A stretch of 64,000 nucleotides of DNA from Adenophora triphylla var. japonica (lineage: Eukaryota; Streptophyta; Magnoliopsida; Asterales; Campanulaceae). Below the pieces are notes generated by a model, which saw only the letters and a program-made list of their open reading frames with translations, was not told the DNA's origin and did no database searches. The translations under genes and the position numbers were made by a program. Below are positions 1-12,211 of the stretch, piece after piece (position 1 is the first letter of the stretch; each line of letters begins with the position of its first letter). The stretch spans positions 558,001-622,000 of the forward strand of contig JAFEMH010000334.1 in the NCBI GenBank assembly GCA_022495995.1, read 5' to 3'.

Positions 1-280
1 TTAGGCTCTACAGATTTCTTCTCCTTTTTGGTTCCATTGATTTCTTCTTTTTTGACCGAAAGAACTCGCTACACCGTATAGCGAGTTCTAAAATGTTGGT
101 AATAGTTTCAAATGTGAGTTATTTTGAAATTTATATTTTTAAAATGAAATTATTTAAGAAAAAAATTGAAAAAATGTTGTAAGGAAAATATGTGGAAAAA
201 AATAATCTTTTATATATTAAATTTTAATTGTTAAATACAATAACATGATTTTGCTGTGCATCGCACGGGAGTACCGCTAG
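1..280 (+). mobile_element. 3' end of a Helitron-like element (left part outside window)
   Basis: The segment ends in CTAG at 277-280 followed by T. A short hairpin (stem 254-259 with 263-268, core GTGC/GCAC) lies about 9 bp upstream, which is the usual 3' end of plant Helitrons. The sequence resumes at 281 exactly inside a MITE whose full copy lies at 1453-1735. There the joining point reads A then T, the Helitron target dinucleotide. No Rep/helicase coding is seen, so the copy is non-autonomous or truncated. The hairpin is short and the 5' end is not in view. Confidence 0.45.
61..89. repeat. Perfect 11-bp inverted repeat
   Basis: Positions 61-71 (AGAACTCGCTA) are the exact reverse complement of 79-89, with a 7-nt spacer. 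It lies inside the putative Helitron end but is too far from CTAG to be its terminal hairpin. Function unknown. Confidence 0.6.
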
Positions 281-524
281 TATTAAGCAAAAGTAAGAGA
301 GATAAAAAGTGAAATAAAATGTTGTGAGTATGAAAAATTAAATAGGAGAGAGAATGAGTGGAAGGAATAGTGATTTGGTTGGTGATGTGAGTGTAAAAGT
401 AAAATAGGAGAGAGAATGAGTGGAAAAAATAGTAAAGATTCCCTTCCATTTTGGGCAGTCTCCATTGAGCTGGGACGGACCAAAAAGGAAATAAGTCTCC
501 ATTAGGCTGGGACTGAGGGAGTAT
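281..524. mobile_element. Stowaway-like MITE, left end lost
   Basis: This matches the right five-sixths of the complete MITE at 1453-1735, including the GAGTGG-rich middle and the terminal GGGAG with flanking TA. The left end is replaced by the Helitron-like end at 280. The right terminus is slightly mutated (GACTGAGGGAG rather than GACGGAGGGAG). Confidence 0.75.
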
Positions 525-2495
525 ACTTTTTTAATTTTTTTTGGATAAAGAAAAACTATTTGAGATGTTGGTTAGTAGTAAAATATTTTACAAAGAGTTA
601 TATAAAAAAAGTTATGAATTTAAAAAAAAAAATAAAAGTATATAATAGAACAGGAACGAACAATAGCATATATACTTTTTTAATTTTTTTTTTGTATAAA
701 GAAAACTATTTGAGATGTTGGTTAGTAGTGAATTTTTTTACAAAAATTTATATAAAAAAAGTTAAGAATTTAAAAATAAAATAAAACTATATGATAGAAT
801 AGGGACGGACAATAGCATATATACTTTTTTAATTTTTTTTAATTTTTAATTTTTTTTTTGGATAAAGAAAACTATTTGAGATGTTGGTTAGTAGTGAAAT
901 TTTTTACAAAATGTTATATAAAAAAATTAAGAATTTTTAAAGAAATAAAAGTATATAATAGAAGAGGGACGGACAATAACATATATACTTTTAAAAAAAA
1001 ATTATATTTTTTTTTGGATAAAGAAAACTATTTGAGATGCTGGTTATTAGTGAAATTTTTTACAAAAAGTTATATAAAAAAATTAAGATTTTTTAAAAAA
1101 AATAAAAGTATATAATAGAAGAGGGACGGACAATAGCATATATACATTTTAAATTTTTTTATATTTTTTTTTTGATAAAGAAAACTATTTGAGATGTTGG
1201 TTAGTAGTGAATTTTTTTACAATAAGTTATATAAAAAAGTTAAGATTTTTTAAAGAAATAAAAGTAATTATAGAAGAGGTACGGACAATAGCATATATAT
1301 TTTTTTTATTTTTTTTAATTTTTTTTGAGATAAAGAAAACTATTTGAGATGTTGGTTAGTAGTGAAATTTTTTACAAAAACTTATATAAAAAAGTTAAGA
1401 ATTTAAAAAAAATAGAAGTATATAATAGAAGAGGGACGGACAATAGTATATACTCCCTCCGTCCCAGCCCAATTGATGCCAAATTTTTGGGCACACATAT
1501 TAAGAAAAATAAGAGAGATAAAAAGTGGAAGAAAATGTTGTGAGTATTTAAAATTAAATAGGAGAGAATGAGTGAGAGGAATAGCGATTTAATTGGTGAA
1601 GTGAGTGTAAAAGTAAAATAAGAGAGAGAATGAGTGGGAAATATAGTAAAGATTTTCTTTCATTTTGGGCAGTCTCCATTGAGCTGGGACGGACCAAAAA
1701 GGAAATAAGTCTCCATTGGGCTGAGACGGAGGGAGTATACTTTTTTAATTTTTTTATATTTTTTTTGGATAAAGAAAACTATTTGAGATGTTGGTTAGTA
1801 GTGAAATATTTTACAAAAAGTTATATAAAAAAAGTTAAGAATTTTTTAAAAAATAAAAGTATATAATAGAAGAGGGACGGACAATAGCATATATACTTTT
1901 TTAATTTTTTTTTTTTTGTATAAAGAAAACTATTTGAGATGTTGGTTAGTAGTGAAATTTTTTTTCAAAACTTTATATAAAAAAAAGTTAAGAATTTAAA
2001 AAATAAAATAAAAGTATATAATAGAATAGGGACGGACAAAGCATATATACTTTTTTAATTTTTTTTTAATTTTTTTATATTTTTTTTGGATAAATAAAAC
2101 TATTTGAGATGTTGGTTAGTAGTGAAATTTTTTACAAAAAGTTATATAAAAAAATTAAGAATTTTTAAATAAATAAAAGTATATAATAGAAGAGGGACGG
2201 ACAATAGCATATATACTTTTAAAATTTTTTTATATTTTTTTTGGATAAAGAAAACTATTTGAGATGTTGGTTATTAGTGAAATTTTTTACAAAAAGTTAT
2301 ATAAAAAAGTTAAGATTTTTTAAAGAAATAAAAGTATATAATAGAAGAGGGACGGACAATAGCATATATACATTTTAAATTTTTTTTATATATTTTTTTT
2401 GATAAAGAAAACTATTTGAGATGTTGGTTAGTAGTGAATTTTTTACAATAAGTTATATATAAAAAGTTAAGAATTTTTAAAGAAATAAAAGTTTA
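525..2495. repeat. AT-rich tandem array inside CACTA copy 1
   Basis: A unit of roughly 150-190 bp recurs about ten times. In each unit a T-rich stretch is followed by GGATAAAGAAAACTATTTGAG, then ATGTTGGTTAGTAGTGAA, then TTATATAAAAAAGTTAAGA, then AGAGGGACGGACAATAGC and ATATATAC. Units differ mainly in T and A run lengths and scattered substitutions. Short ORFs read from the array are repeats of the same peptide and carry no coding signal. The same array occurs at 61080-62545. Confidence 0.9.
1453..1735. mobile_element. Complete Stowaway-like MITE
   Basis: The ends are CTCCCTCCGTCCCAGCCCAAT and, in reverse complement, CTCCCTCCGTCTCAGCCCAAT, flanked on both sides by TA (Tc1/mariner-type target duplication). 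Length is about 283 bp with no coding capacity. It sits in the ATAGCATATA stretch at the end of a tandem-array unit. Confidence 0.9.
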
Positions 2496-3054
<559 letters not shown>

Positions 3055-3484
3055 TTAATATATATTTTTAAATATATATGTAGCGACGAAATATACGTCG
3101 AGAAAGCCCTAAATAATTTGGCATATAAAAAAATATTGAATTTTTTAATAAATATAGTGACAGAATAACCTGTCAATAAAATGGTTCAAAAATAAAACGA
3201 TAATGTAAATAGAGATGAAAAATACGTCGCTAATCCGTCTTCATATGCTTTGAATTGATCGATTATTTTACGAAATTGCGGACGGATTTTAAAACATCGG
3301 CGACAAAAATATCCGTCGGAAATCAAATGAAAAACCGTCGGTATTCCATCGAAAGATTTTACCGACGCACATTTTAACAACATAATTTTTACGTCGAAAA
3401 TCCGTTGCTAATTTGATATAGCGACGAATTTTGTATATTTACGGAAGGAAAAATCCGTCGGTATCTGCCTATTTTCTTGTAGTG

Positions 3485-3841
3485 TAACCTCATCTAACGG
3501 GGTTGTGTAAATTTTAATAAAATCTAAAAGAAAATATTATTATGCTGTCATTTTAAAGTATATACTAATAGGTTAAAGCCCTGCTACGTTGCATAATATA
3601 ATGATAATTTTTCCGATATAAAAATCACACAAATAATCATCATTTCATTAAATTAGAGAAAGGAAGCTGCACTTTTCTTTCCCCTCCAATAATTTTTCTG
3701 ATAGTCACACAAACATATGAGCGCCCACTCACATATACAACCATCAAGTGACAATCACAAATGGCTTGGTTTTATGAGTTTTCGGTAGAACCCGTGAACC
3801 ACGCAGCATTATCAAGATGACCAAACAAATTGTATCAATAG
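3485..3841. other. Intergenic, no gene recognised
   Basis: AT-rich sequence between the CACTA end and a copia remnant. At 3567-3600 a stretch with GCCCTGCTACGTTGCA resembles a decayed Helitron 3' end on the minus strand, but the hairpin is poor. Nothing else is supportable. Confidence 0.4.
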
Positions 3842-5848
3842 GCTGATTTTGCCTTTCTTGAGGCCAGCTTTCCTTACAGTGATTCATCGTCAGTGCCTCA
3901 TTCTCCGGATTCTGTGAATTCTCTTAACCAAGAGGTTGATTTTGCCTTTCTTGATTATCCGGATATGGAAGATATTGTCTCTGAACCTTTGACAGTGGCT
4001 CCCGCAGACGTACCTGATCATGTTCCTGCAGATATTTCCTCTACAGAGGTCTCACCTCCTTCTACGATAGACACCTCTCCATCTGAGCAAGATGCTTTAG
4101 GGAGGGGCATGTGTACGAAAGTACCCTCCGTTCTTCTTCGGGACTACATTGTTGCTAGTGTCACTACTTCTAGTCCATCCCCCGAGCACTCCACTCCAGT
4201 CGGCTCCTCAGGTACTCCTTATCCTATAGCCCACTATAAATTGTGACAATTTTTCTGTGAAATATCGTAACTTCCATGCAGCTATTACCTTGGCTAAAGA
4301 GACTAGGACTTTTCGTGAGGCAATGTCACAAGATGGGTGGAAGGAATCTATACAGGCTGAAATTCGTGCCTCGGAAGATAATGACTCATGGACTATGGTT
4401 CCTCTATCGCATGGTAAGCGCGCTCTGGGTAGCCAGTGGGTTTATCGGATTAAGTACAAGTCTGATGGTACTGTTGAGCGGCTTAAATATCGATTGGTGG
4501 TTCTTGGTAATCATCAGAAAGAAGGGATTGATTTCACGAAAATTTTTGCTCCTGTGGTCAAAATGGTCACCGTTCGAGCCTTTCTTCCCATTGCTGCCTC
4601 AAAGAATTGGGAACTGCATCAAATGGACGTGCATAACGCTTTCCTGCATGATGATCTTCAATAAGAGCACTACATGAAACCTCCTCCGGGATTTCAATCC
4701 AATCAGCCTAATATGGTTTGTCGCCTTCGAAAATCTCTTTATGGCCTGAAACAGGCCCTGCGTTGTTGGTTCGCTAAGCTGATGGCTTCCTTGAAGTACT
4801 ATGGATTCTTGCAGTCTTATTCTGATTATTCTCTGTTCACGTTCACAAAATGTACAACTCATATGAATATTCTTGTGTATGTTGACGATCTTATTATAGC
4901 TGGGAACGATTCTGCTGCCTTACAGTCTTTCAAAAAGTATCTAAGTGAATGTTTCAAGATGAAGGACATTGGCTCCTTGAAGTATTTCTTGGGCATTGAA
5001 GTTGCTCGTAGCTCCTTTGGTCTATTTCTGTGCCAACGCAAGTATACCTTGGACATTATATCTGAGGTTGGGCTATTGGGTGCTAAGCCATCTGGCTTTC
5101 CTATTGAACCGAATCATAAACTTGGTCTTGCCACTGGTGATCTTCTGGATGATCCAGAACGTTATAGACGATTGGTTGGTCGTCTCATTTACTTAGCAGT
5201 CACCCATCCAGATTTGGCATATTCGATTCATATTTTATCGCAATTTATGAAGGAACCTCGCAAGGATCATTGGGATGCTGCATTGCGAGTTGTTCGTTAT
5301 CTCAAAAGCACTCCTGGTTAGGGTATTCTTCTTCGTGCTGATAGTGAGCTCACGCTACAAGGATGGTGTGATTCGGATTGGGCCGCTTTCCCTATTACTC
5401 GACGCTCGCTCTCTGGATGGCTTGTGTTTCTTGGCCATTCCCCCATATCTTGGAAGACGAAGAAACAAACCACTGTGTCTCGTTCGTCTGCTGAGGCCGA
5501 ATACCATTCTATGGCGGCCCTTACCTGTGAATTGAAATGGTTGAAAGGTTTATTGCTGAGTCTTGGTATTTATCATCCCAAGGCGATTCATATCTTTTGC
5601 AATAGTCTGCCGGCTCTGGATATCGCTAAGAACCCTGTCTTTCGTGAACGGACAAAGCACATTGAGATAGATTGCCATTTTGTTCGTGATGCTATTTCGG
5701 ATGGTCTTATTTCTCCTTCCTACGTTCCCACTAAAACTCAGCTCGCAGACATTTTTACTAAAGCACTTGGACAACAACAATTTGATTTGCTCGTTAGCAA
5801 GTTGGGCACTCTTAATCCCCATGCTCAACTTGAGGGAGGGTGTGAAGA
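3842..5848 (+). pseudogene. Ty1/copia pol remnant (linker, RT, RNase H)
   Basis: Reading the plus strand gives the variable region between integrase and RT (about 3842-4246), then the RT start with WVYRIKYKSDG, QMDVHNAFLH, YGLKQA, the catalytic YVDDLIIAG (about 4876-4902), LKYFLGIEV, and RNase H with SWKTKKQTTVSRSSAEAEY and RTKHIEIDCHFVRD. It ends in ADIFTKALG and a stop at 5849-5851. Breaks are a frameshift near 4247-4257, a TAA in place of a sense codon near 4662, and a TAG near 5320. Gag, protease and integrase core are missing and no LTR is seen, so this is a dead fragment. Confidence 0.93.
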
Positions 5849-6370
5849 CTAGAAATAAAAGGGGAATTGGCTATACCCCTAAAAGATTACTCATTCAAAA
5901 CAACTTATTTCAGTCAATAATCAAACTCAAGCAATGTAAAGTCAATAATGCAATCCCCACTTCTGTTCAAGGATGGCTAAGCTTAGTACTAAAGCAAATC
6001 AGAACAGATCAGTTTCACTCTCACACAAATAAGAAACTTAAACAAAATCTTGAAAGATGAGATCAACTGAAATTAAGAATGAAGGTTATTATAATACGAC
6101 AGACAACACCCAAGCAAATTGTTAAACCGTGACTACGTAATCTAATCTATTCTACCAAAACATATGCCGCTATCACAATAGAAACATAAAATTTGGAGTA
6201 TAAATGGGATATAATAAAAATGAATGAATACATAACTTAATCAGTGCCCCACTTGACTTGTTTCAAAGCTTCACAAGGAAAAAATAGAGTTGAGACTGCA
6301 CCCGAAATTCCACAACTGCACAAGCATGTTTTTTCGAAGTTTTTGTTCCTAGACAATGGAATTCCATGTG
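5844..6370 (-). pseudogene. Duplicated 3' end of the B3-domain gene
   Basis: About 520 bp match 46574-47090 almost base for base, apart from a few substitutions and small indels. The matching part covers the last ~100 bp of the B3 coding sequence (about 6270-6370, minus strand) and its downstream region. The match begins within a few bases of the copia RNase H stop and ends where telomere-like repeats begin, so there is no complete gene here. It is an isolated 3' fragment. Confidence 0.85.
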
Positions 6371-6861
6371 TTTAGGGTATAGGATATAAGGTATATGATA
6401 TAGGTATACGACTTAGGGTTTAGGGTATAGGGTATAAGGTATAAGGTTTAGAGTATAGGGTTTAGGGTATACTCCCTCCGTCCCATAGAGCTTAAGAAAA
6501 AGTGAAATGGCACGGGAATTAAGGAATATTATTATAGTATTAGGAGAGAGAATGAGTGGAAGAAGTGTTGTGAGTGTGAAAAATTAAATAGGAGAGAGAA
6601 TGAGTGGAGGGAATAGTAAATTATAATGTGTTGTGAGTATTAAAATAATGTAGGAGAGAGAATGAGTGGAGAGAATAGTGATTTAAGGTTTCCATTTTGG
6701 GAATTCTTAAGACTTATGGGACGCCCAAAATGGAAAGTTTTCTTAAGACTTATGGGACGGAGGGAGTAAGGTTTAGAGCATTGGGTTTAGGGTTTAGGGT
6801 ATATGTATATGATTTAAGGTTTAGGGTTTAGGGTATATATATATGATTCAGGGTTTAGGGT
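6371..6861. repeat. Degenerate telomere-like repeats, split by a MITE
   Basis: Words such as GGGTTTAGGGTATAGGGTATAA recur on both sides of the MITE (6371-6471 and 6767-6861). They are variants of the plant telomeric repeat TTTAGGG mixed with GGGTATA. Exact tandem runs of TTTAGGG are short, so this is an old or never-perfect interstitial array. The Athila-like LTR starts directly after it. Confidence 0.75.
6472..6766. mobile_element. Stowaway-like MITE
   Basis: Ends CTCCCTCCGTCCCATAGAGC and, in reverse complement, CTCCCTCCGTCCCATAAG, with TA on both sides. About 295 bp, non-coding, with the repeated AGGAGAGAGAATGAGTGGA words shared with the MITE at 1453. It lies within telomere-like repeats. 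Confidence 0.92.
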
Positions 6862-8154
6862 TGATGTGGCGGATTTCATTATATGTAATTCCCTAATTTT
6901 CTAGACATTTTATCCTTATTTTAATGTAAGTTAGATTAGTTTCGATGTAATTTTGAGTAGACTATGAATTGGTAAGTTGTGGGAAATCATTGTAATTTTG
7001 AGACATATTTTGAGTGATTTTGTAATGTTCCTGCAAAGTTTATTAATGCTGAGGACAAAGCTGCTATTATCAGAAGTTCAGGGACCAATCTGCAAAACAG
7101 CAAAGTTCGGAGATCAGAAGGAAATTTTGGGATCTTGAAGGACCAAATTGGAAAAGAAGATTAAAGAAATTTAATTCAGTTTTCAAAACTTTCAAGGTTG
7201 CACGTGGGTGACTAGGGGCGGCGCTTTGACCGAGGATTGACCAGGCAGGAAAGAGTTTTACTTGGATTTTATTTTAATTTTCCGTTTTCTTTTATTTTGT
7301 TTTATTAAATTAGAGTTTAGGTTATTTGATAAAGAGTATAAATACTCTTTTTAAAAACATAATTAGGGTTCATCTAGTTTTTGGAATTTTCCTAGAGAAC
7401 TAAGCTTTTTCATGGAAGCTTAAACTTCATTGCTTTGGGTTTGATTTCTTGAACCCCTTTTTATCAATTTGAGGTATTTTTCTTTTCAATCTTTTTATCC
7501 CTGTTCATAATTTTACTCGTATTTATTTTAGATTTATAACTAGGGTTTGTGGATCTGGCCAATTCACTAGTTCTTTTTATGAATCTTTGCTAGAATTTTC
7601 TATGACTGTGCCAGTGTAGGAAATTCATGAGTAGCATCTTTACGATTTATGCATGTGCCATGGTAAATTGTGAAGTGGGTAAAATTAGATGATTATCTGT
7701 GTGAAATAATCATAAAAAGCATTCTTGATCTTAGTTTCTTAAACCGTTCATCAATTAATTCTGCGATCTAGACTGTGCCAGTTAGATTAATTTATTAATT
7801 AGGGTTTCTAGTGAGTGTGCCACTGCTAGTAACTATTCTGAAAGAAGAAACAGAGATTGAAACAGATCTTGTGATCAGGTGAATAGGGTGAAAGTGAAAA
7901 GAGATATCAATGATAATTGACTAATAAGGTGGGGACGGAATCAAATCTAAAGTGTTTCTAAATTATTGTTTTTGCTCTTAATTAGTTAAATTTCTGTTTT
8001 TAGGAATTAATTCATCAACAAACAAACCCCCTATTTGTGTGTGACTTGTTCGTGAACAAATAACCGTTCCTGTGGATTTGATCCCTGACTTACCATAACT
8101 GCATTATTATTACCTAAGTTAGGTAAATTTGTAGGTGTGCGATTTAGCCTATCA
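6862..8154 (+). mobile_element. 5' LTR of Athila-like element (first LTR)
   Basis: Starts TGATGTGGCGG and ends GCCTATCA, 1293 bp. It has the same length as the copy at 12212-13504, with roughly twenty substitutions between them by eye (about 98% identity), so the duplication is fairly recent. A primer-binding site follows 5 bp later. Confidence 0.92.
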
Positions 8155-8159
8155 AATTT

Positions 8160-8178
8160 TGGCGCCGTTGCTGGGGAA
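8160..8178 (+). promoter_or_regulatory. Primer-binding site
   Basis: TGGCGCCGTTGCTGGGGAA, the PBS typical of Athila/Tat-lineage elements (usually assigned to tRNA-Asp), just after the first LTR. The second internal region at 13510 has the consensus base C where this copy has T. Confidence 0.85.
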
Positions 8179-8389
8179 CGGTGTTTATTTGTTTACATTG
8201 TTATTTTAATTCTTGTTCTTTTTCTTTTTATTTTCTTAGTATTTAATTTTCTTTTGTTGGTTTAGTTTAGTTAATTTTATTTTCTGTTTAGTTATTTTTA
8301 ATTTTGTTAATTGTTTTTAGTGTGGAACCTTGTAAGGTCCACACCTGTTCTACTGACAATCTGCTTGGAAGTCTTGAATTAGTAAACAG

Positions 8390-10555
8390 ATGGCAAATCA
8401 GACATTGAGGCAGAAAACTGCCCCGAATTAGAGCGAGCAACCTCATGCAGTTCAGTTCCCCACTATGCCTACTGGGGTTACATATGAGTTGAAGCTGGGT
8501 TTGTTGAGCCAGCTACCACACTTTACTGGGATGCCCGGTGAGAACCCGAATCAACATGTATCCCAGTTTGTGCAGATTTGTCAGAGCATGAAGCCAGCAG
8601 CACTTCCGATTGAGCATCTCCTCCTTAGAGCATTTTCTTTCACTCTGAAAGATGATGCTAGTGCATGGTATTACCATCTGCCGCCTAACAGCATTACAAC
8701 ATGGCAACAGATGAAGGAGGTGTTTCTTGATGAGTTCTTTCCTCCAGATCAGATCAATGTGATGAAGCGGGACATTAGCAACATGGAGCAGAAGGTAGAG
8801 GAGACGCTATATGATTATTATAACAGGTTCCATAAGTTATGCAGAAGTTGCCCGTATCATGGATTTGATGATGATCAGTTGATAGTATACTTCTATGGAG
8901 GGTTGACAGTCATGGATAAGCGGTTGGTGGATTCTTGTTGTGGGGGCAGTATACTCAACAAGACGACTGAGGAGGCTAATGAGATTATAGATGAGTTGGC
9001 TAAGAGCACTCGGACACATGGCAGGAGGTCGAGTTTCAGACAGGTTAGTGCTGCGAATTCTTGTAGTGGTGTGAAAAATAAGCTTGAGACAGATGTTGAG
9101 GACCTTAAGGGGATGATGAGACAATTATTGATGGGTCCACCACAGAGTCAGCAGTATCCCACTAATCAGTACAACGCTTATAGACCACCATATGGACTGC
9201 AGCAGCAGCCACCGCAGCAGCCGCAGCAGCCGCAACAGCAGGGACAGTCTACAGAAGATATGTTCCGTACACTGGCTCAGAGTATGACCACTTTTTCCAG
9301 CAGTTTTCAGCAGTATCAGCAGAGGACTGATACGAGTATCAGTGGTCTTGAGAGACAGATGGGGCAGATTGCAGATGCTGTGAGTAGGTTGGAGGCTCAG
9401 AATTCGGGAAAGTTGCCATCACAGACTGAACCGAACCCTTTGCAGAGTGCATGTGCCATGACTTTGCGCAGTAGTAAGGAGACTGGGAAGGAAGTTGTAC
9501 CGGAGGAGCCAGTAATTGAGGTTGAGCAGGTTGTGCCTGAGGAGAAGACCCCGGGGGAGGAAAAGAAAGCTACACCAGAGCCCACAGTTTTTGAGCCGGA
9601 TGTTCCATTTCCTGAGGCCTTGAGAGAGCATCGCAAACCGGAGTCTGACAAGGCTATATATGATACTTTCAAGAGGTTTGAGGTAAACATCCCATTTTTA
9701 GACCTATTACAGACTGTCCCGAGGTATGCTAAATTCTTGAAGGAGTTGTGTAAATTGAAGAGGGATCAGAAGACGAGAAGTCAGAAAAAGGTGAAGATGA
9801 AAGAGCATGTGTCTGCGGTCTATCATAAGAAGATGCCCAAGAAGTGCAGTGATCCGGGTATGTTTGTTATTCCTGTGTCTTTGGGTGATGATTCTGAGCA
9901 TATGGCCATGCTTGACTTGGGTGCTTCAATCAATGTCATGCCTTATGCATTGTTTGAAAATCTTAAGTTGGGACCTCTACAGGATACGAGGGTAGTAATT
10001 CAGTTGGCGGATAGATCCAATGCCTACCCTAAGGGGAAGGTTGAGGATGTGCTTGTTCGGGTTGGTAAATTTATTTTTCCCGCAGATTTTTATGTACTAG
10101 ATATGGATACGGATCCTAAGGCTCCCATTCTGTTGGGGAGGCCATTTATGTCTACGACTCATGCTAAGTTGGATGTTTCCAACGGATCTTTGACTATGGA
10201 GTTTGATGGGGATTTAATGGAGTTCAACATTTTTTACTCCAATAAAGACCCTAAGGTTGTTCATGGTTTATGTTTCATGGGTGTAGTTGAGCCGAAGGTA
10301 GAGGATGTGTCCAAGGTTTGTAGTGGGATTGCTGATGTAAAAAATGGGTTAGAAATACCGGCGGTAAAACATGGACCAAGAAAGGTGAAGAATCTTCCTG
10401 AGCACCGAAAGCATGCATTTGGAGGTGAGGAAGAAGTGATGATAGCTAGTGGTCCGATGGAGACAGAGAAGCATGGAGGTTTGAACACGATGAACAAAAA
10501 GACTAAGGGATTTATGCAGATAATTCGAGCTCAAATGGGATGGAGTGTGCACTAA
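8390..10555 (+). CDS. Athila-type Gag-protease, start region broken by a stop
   Basis: The polyprotein would form the capsid and cut itself with an aspartic protease. The likely native ATG is 8390, as in the second copy at 13740, but a TAG at 8429-8431 interrupts it. The open frame runs from the in-frame ATG at 8465 (696 residues). In order: Athila retrotransposon gag domain (about residues 10-160 of the 696), a Gln/Pro-rich linker (about 230-265), an acidic Glu/Pro/Lys region (about 345-395), then a retropepsin-like domain with DLGASINVMP (about 483-492) and ILLGRPF (about 558-564). A zinc knuckle was not seen. The frame stops after protease and no RT, RNase H or integrase follows before the next LTR, so the element must borrow these. 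Confidence 0.88.
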
Positions 10556-12211
10556 TGAGGTACCATTTATTCCCTTTCGTTTAAACTGTTTTTTTTTAGT
10601 TTAAGCGTGGGGGAAGGATGTGAAGCTGTATAGTATGCATCTTTCATTCTAGAGAGTTAGTTTTTCTTTTTTTTTTAAAAAAAAAAAGTGTGAAAAAAAA
10701 ATTTGAGGTCTTTGAAAAAAATAAAATTGAGGCCTTTGAATTTTTTTTTTTTGAGGTCTTTGAAAAAAAAATTGAAAAAATTGAGACCTGTTAAAAAAAA
10801 AAAAAGTAATTGCGAGACGAAGGATTGACCCCAGGCGCCAGCCCCATCCCAGACCAGGCAGCCGCCCCACATGCAGCATACCTCGGCCAAGCTTCGGCCC
10901 TTGATGCGGCCGCCCCATACCTTCCCAGGCGTCCGCCCCACTTGCCTCGGCCAGCCTGCCTTGTTCCTCGGCCAACCCCATCCTTCCTTGGCCAAACCAA
11001 TTCCCTCGGCCATCTCCCTCGGCCATGCCTTGGTCCTATGGCCGGCCTTTCCTGCACATGCCTCGACCACTCCTGCCCTGCCCACCACCTGTTTGTTAAA
11101 ATGTCCCAATGAAATTGCCCTTTTCTGCTGCTGCTCCTCCCACTTTCACAACGTACAATTTATCCCTTAACTTTGTAATTCCAGTTTATTCCCTCCTTTT
11201 CACAGATTTCCACTTTGGCCCCTAAACTTTCAAAAACCAATTTGGTCCCTTATATTCCCAATTTTTCACTTTAGCCCCTAAACTTTCAATCCCAGCTTAC
11301 CTCTCCCAATTTTTTCTTATTTTCATTTTAGTCCCTGTACTTTCAAACCCTTGAAACTTGGCCATTCTTCACCCATAATCATCAACAATTTGGGAGTAGC
11401 TCTAGCCAAGAACCATTTTGGGGGCCAGATTTGTTTCCACCACCTCCGTAGTCCCGAAAGGTATTTCTATCCCTTTCTTATTTGTGTTGTACTTATAGTG
11501 ATGCATATGGGACTATGCATTGTTTAGTGAGGGGGTGGGGGTTTGTATAGTTCTTTTTGATTTGTATAGTTGTTTTTCGTGATTCCTTCTTGAAAATAAT
11601 AATAATAAAAAAAAAGAAAAAAAAAGAGAGAGGCTAAGTGAAAACCCGAAAGGGCACTTAGGCAAAAGGTGAGGTTTTGAGATGTATTATCATTTATTCA
11701 CCGGTGTTGGCGTAATAAGGGTGGTTTGGAGTCTCGGGTTAGGATTTTCATACTTGTTGTAGGAGGCTCGGTTAGAGGTGATTAGGATAGAAACCCTCGT
11801 TCTTTCTTGGAGTAATAAGGGGGCGTTGGTGCTTTCACGAGGTAAATTTTTGCTTAAGGATCACTACCTTAGCAATTATTTCTTTTTATGAGGGTGTATG
11901 CAGTGTGAGCCAAGCGTGGGGGAAACATAGGACATATTAAGTTCCCCTTGGCTTTTATGTGTGGGCCCTAGTTCGGATGACCATTTACATGTTGGAGTTG
12001 GTATCGAGCTAGGGCCGTGAATTCATATGATTTTGAGGAGTGATAACGAGACAGAAGCATTTATATTCCGTATTGTTTTTGACTGACATGGATTTGTGGA
12101 ATAGAGGAGATTAAGGGTCATTTTCCTCCCATGCTATCTGTTTAGACCGGTGCTTAGAGTGGGGATAGGATATTACTCAGGGACGAGTAATGGTCTAAGC
12201 GTGGGGGAATT
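10556..12211 (+). other. 3' non-coding region of Athila-like element
   Basis: About 1.65 kb without a credible gene. It contains T/A runs with three copies of a GAGGTCTTTGAAAA-like word (10690-10800), a GC-rich block with many CTCGGCCA words (10825-11090), degenerate repeats of the type CCCCTAAACTTTCAA (11160-11370), and three copies of AAGCGTGGGGGAA at 10603-10615, 11912-11924 and 12197-12209. The last copy abuts the LTR and is the likely polypurine tract. Confidence 0.7.
12197..12211 (+). promoter_or_regulatory. Polypurine tract
   Basis: AAGCGTGGGGGAA plus two bases, immediately upstream of the LTR start TGATGTGG. This is the expected position for plus-strand priming. Confidence 0.75.

Noticed and set aside
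560..1866. Series of plus-strand ORFs with related peptides (NYLRCWLVVK...)
   Set aside because: They are translations of the AT tandem array; start and stop positions vary with A/T run length.
3565..3600. Second Helitron 3' end on the minus strand
   Set aside because: The expected CTAG is mutated and the hairpin is weak, so it was noted only as a possibility.
10649..11170. Overlapping ORFs on both strands rich in Gly, Arg and Pro
   Set aside because: They follow the GC-rich CTCGGCCA block in a retrotransposon 3' region and match no protein type.
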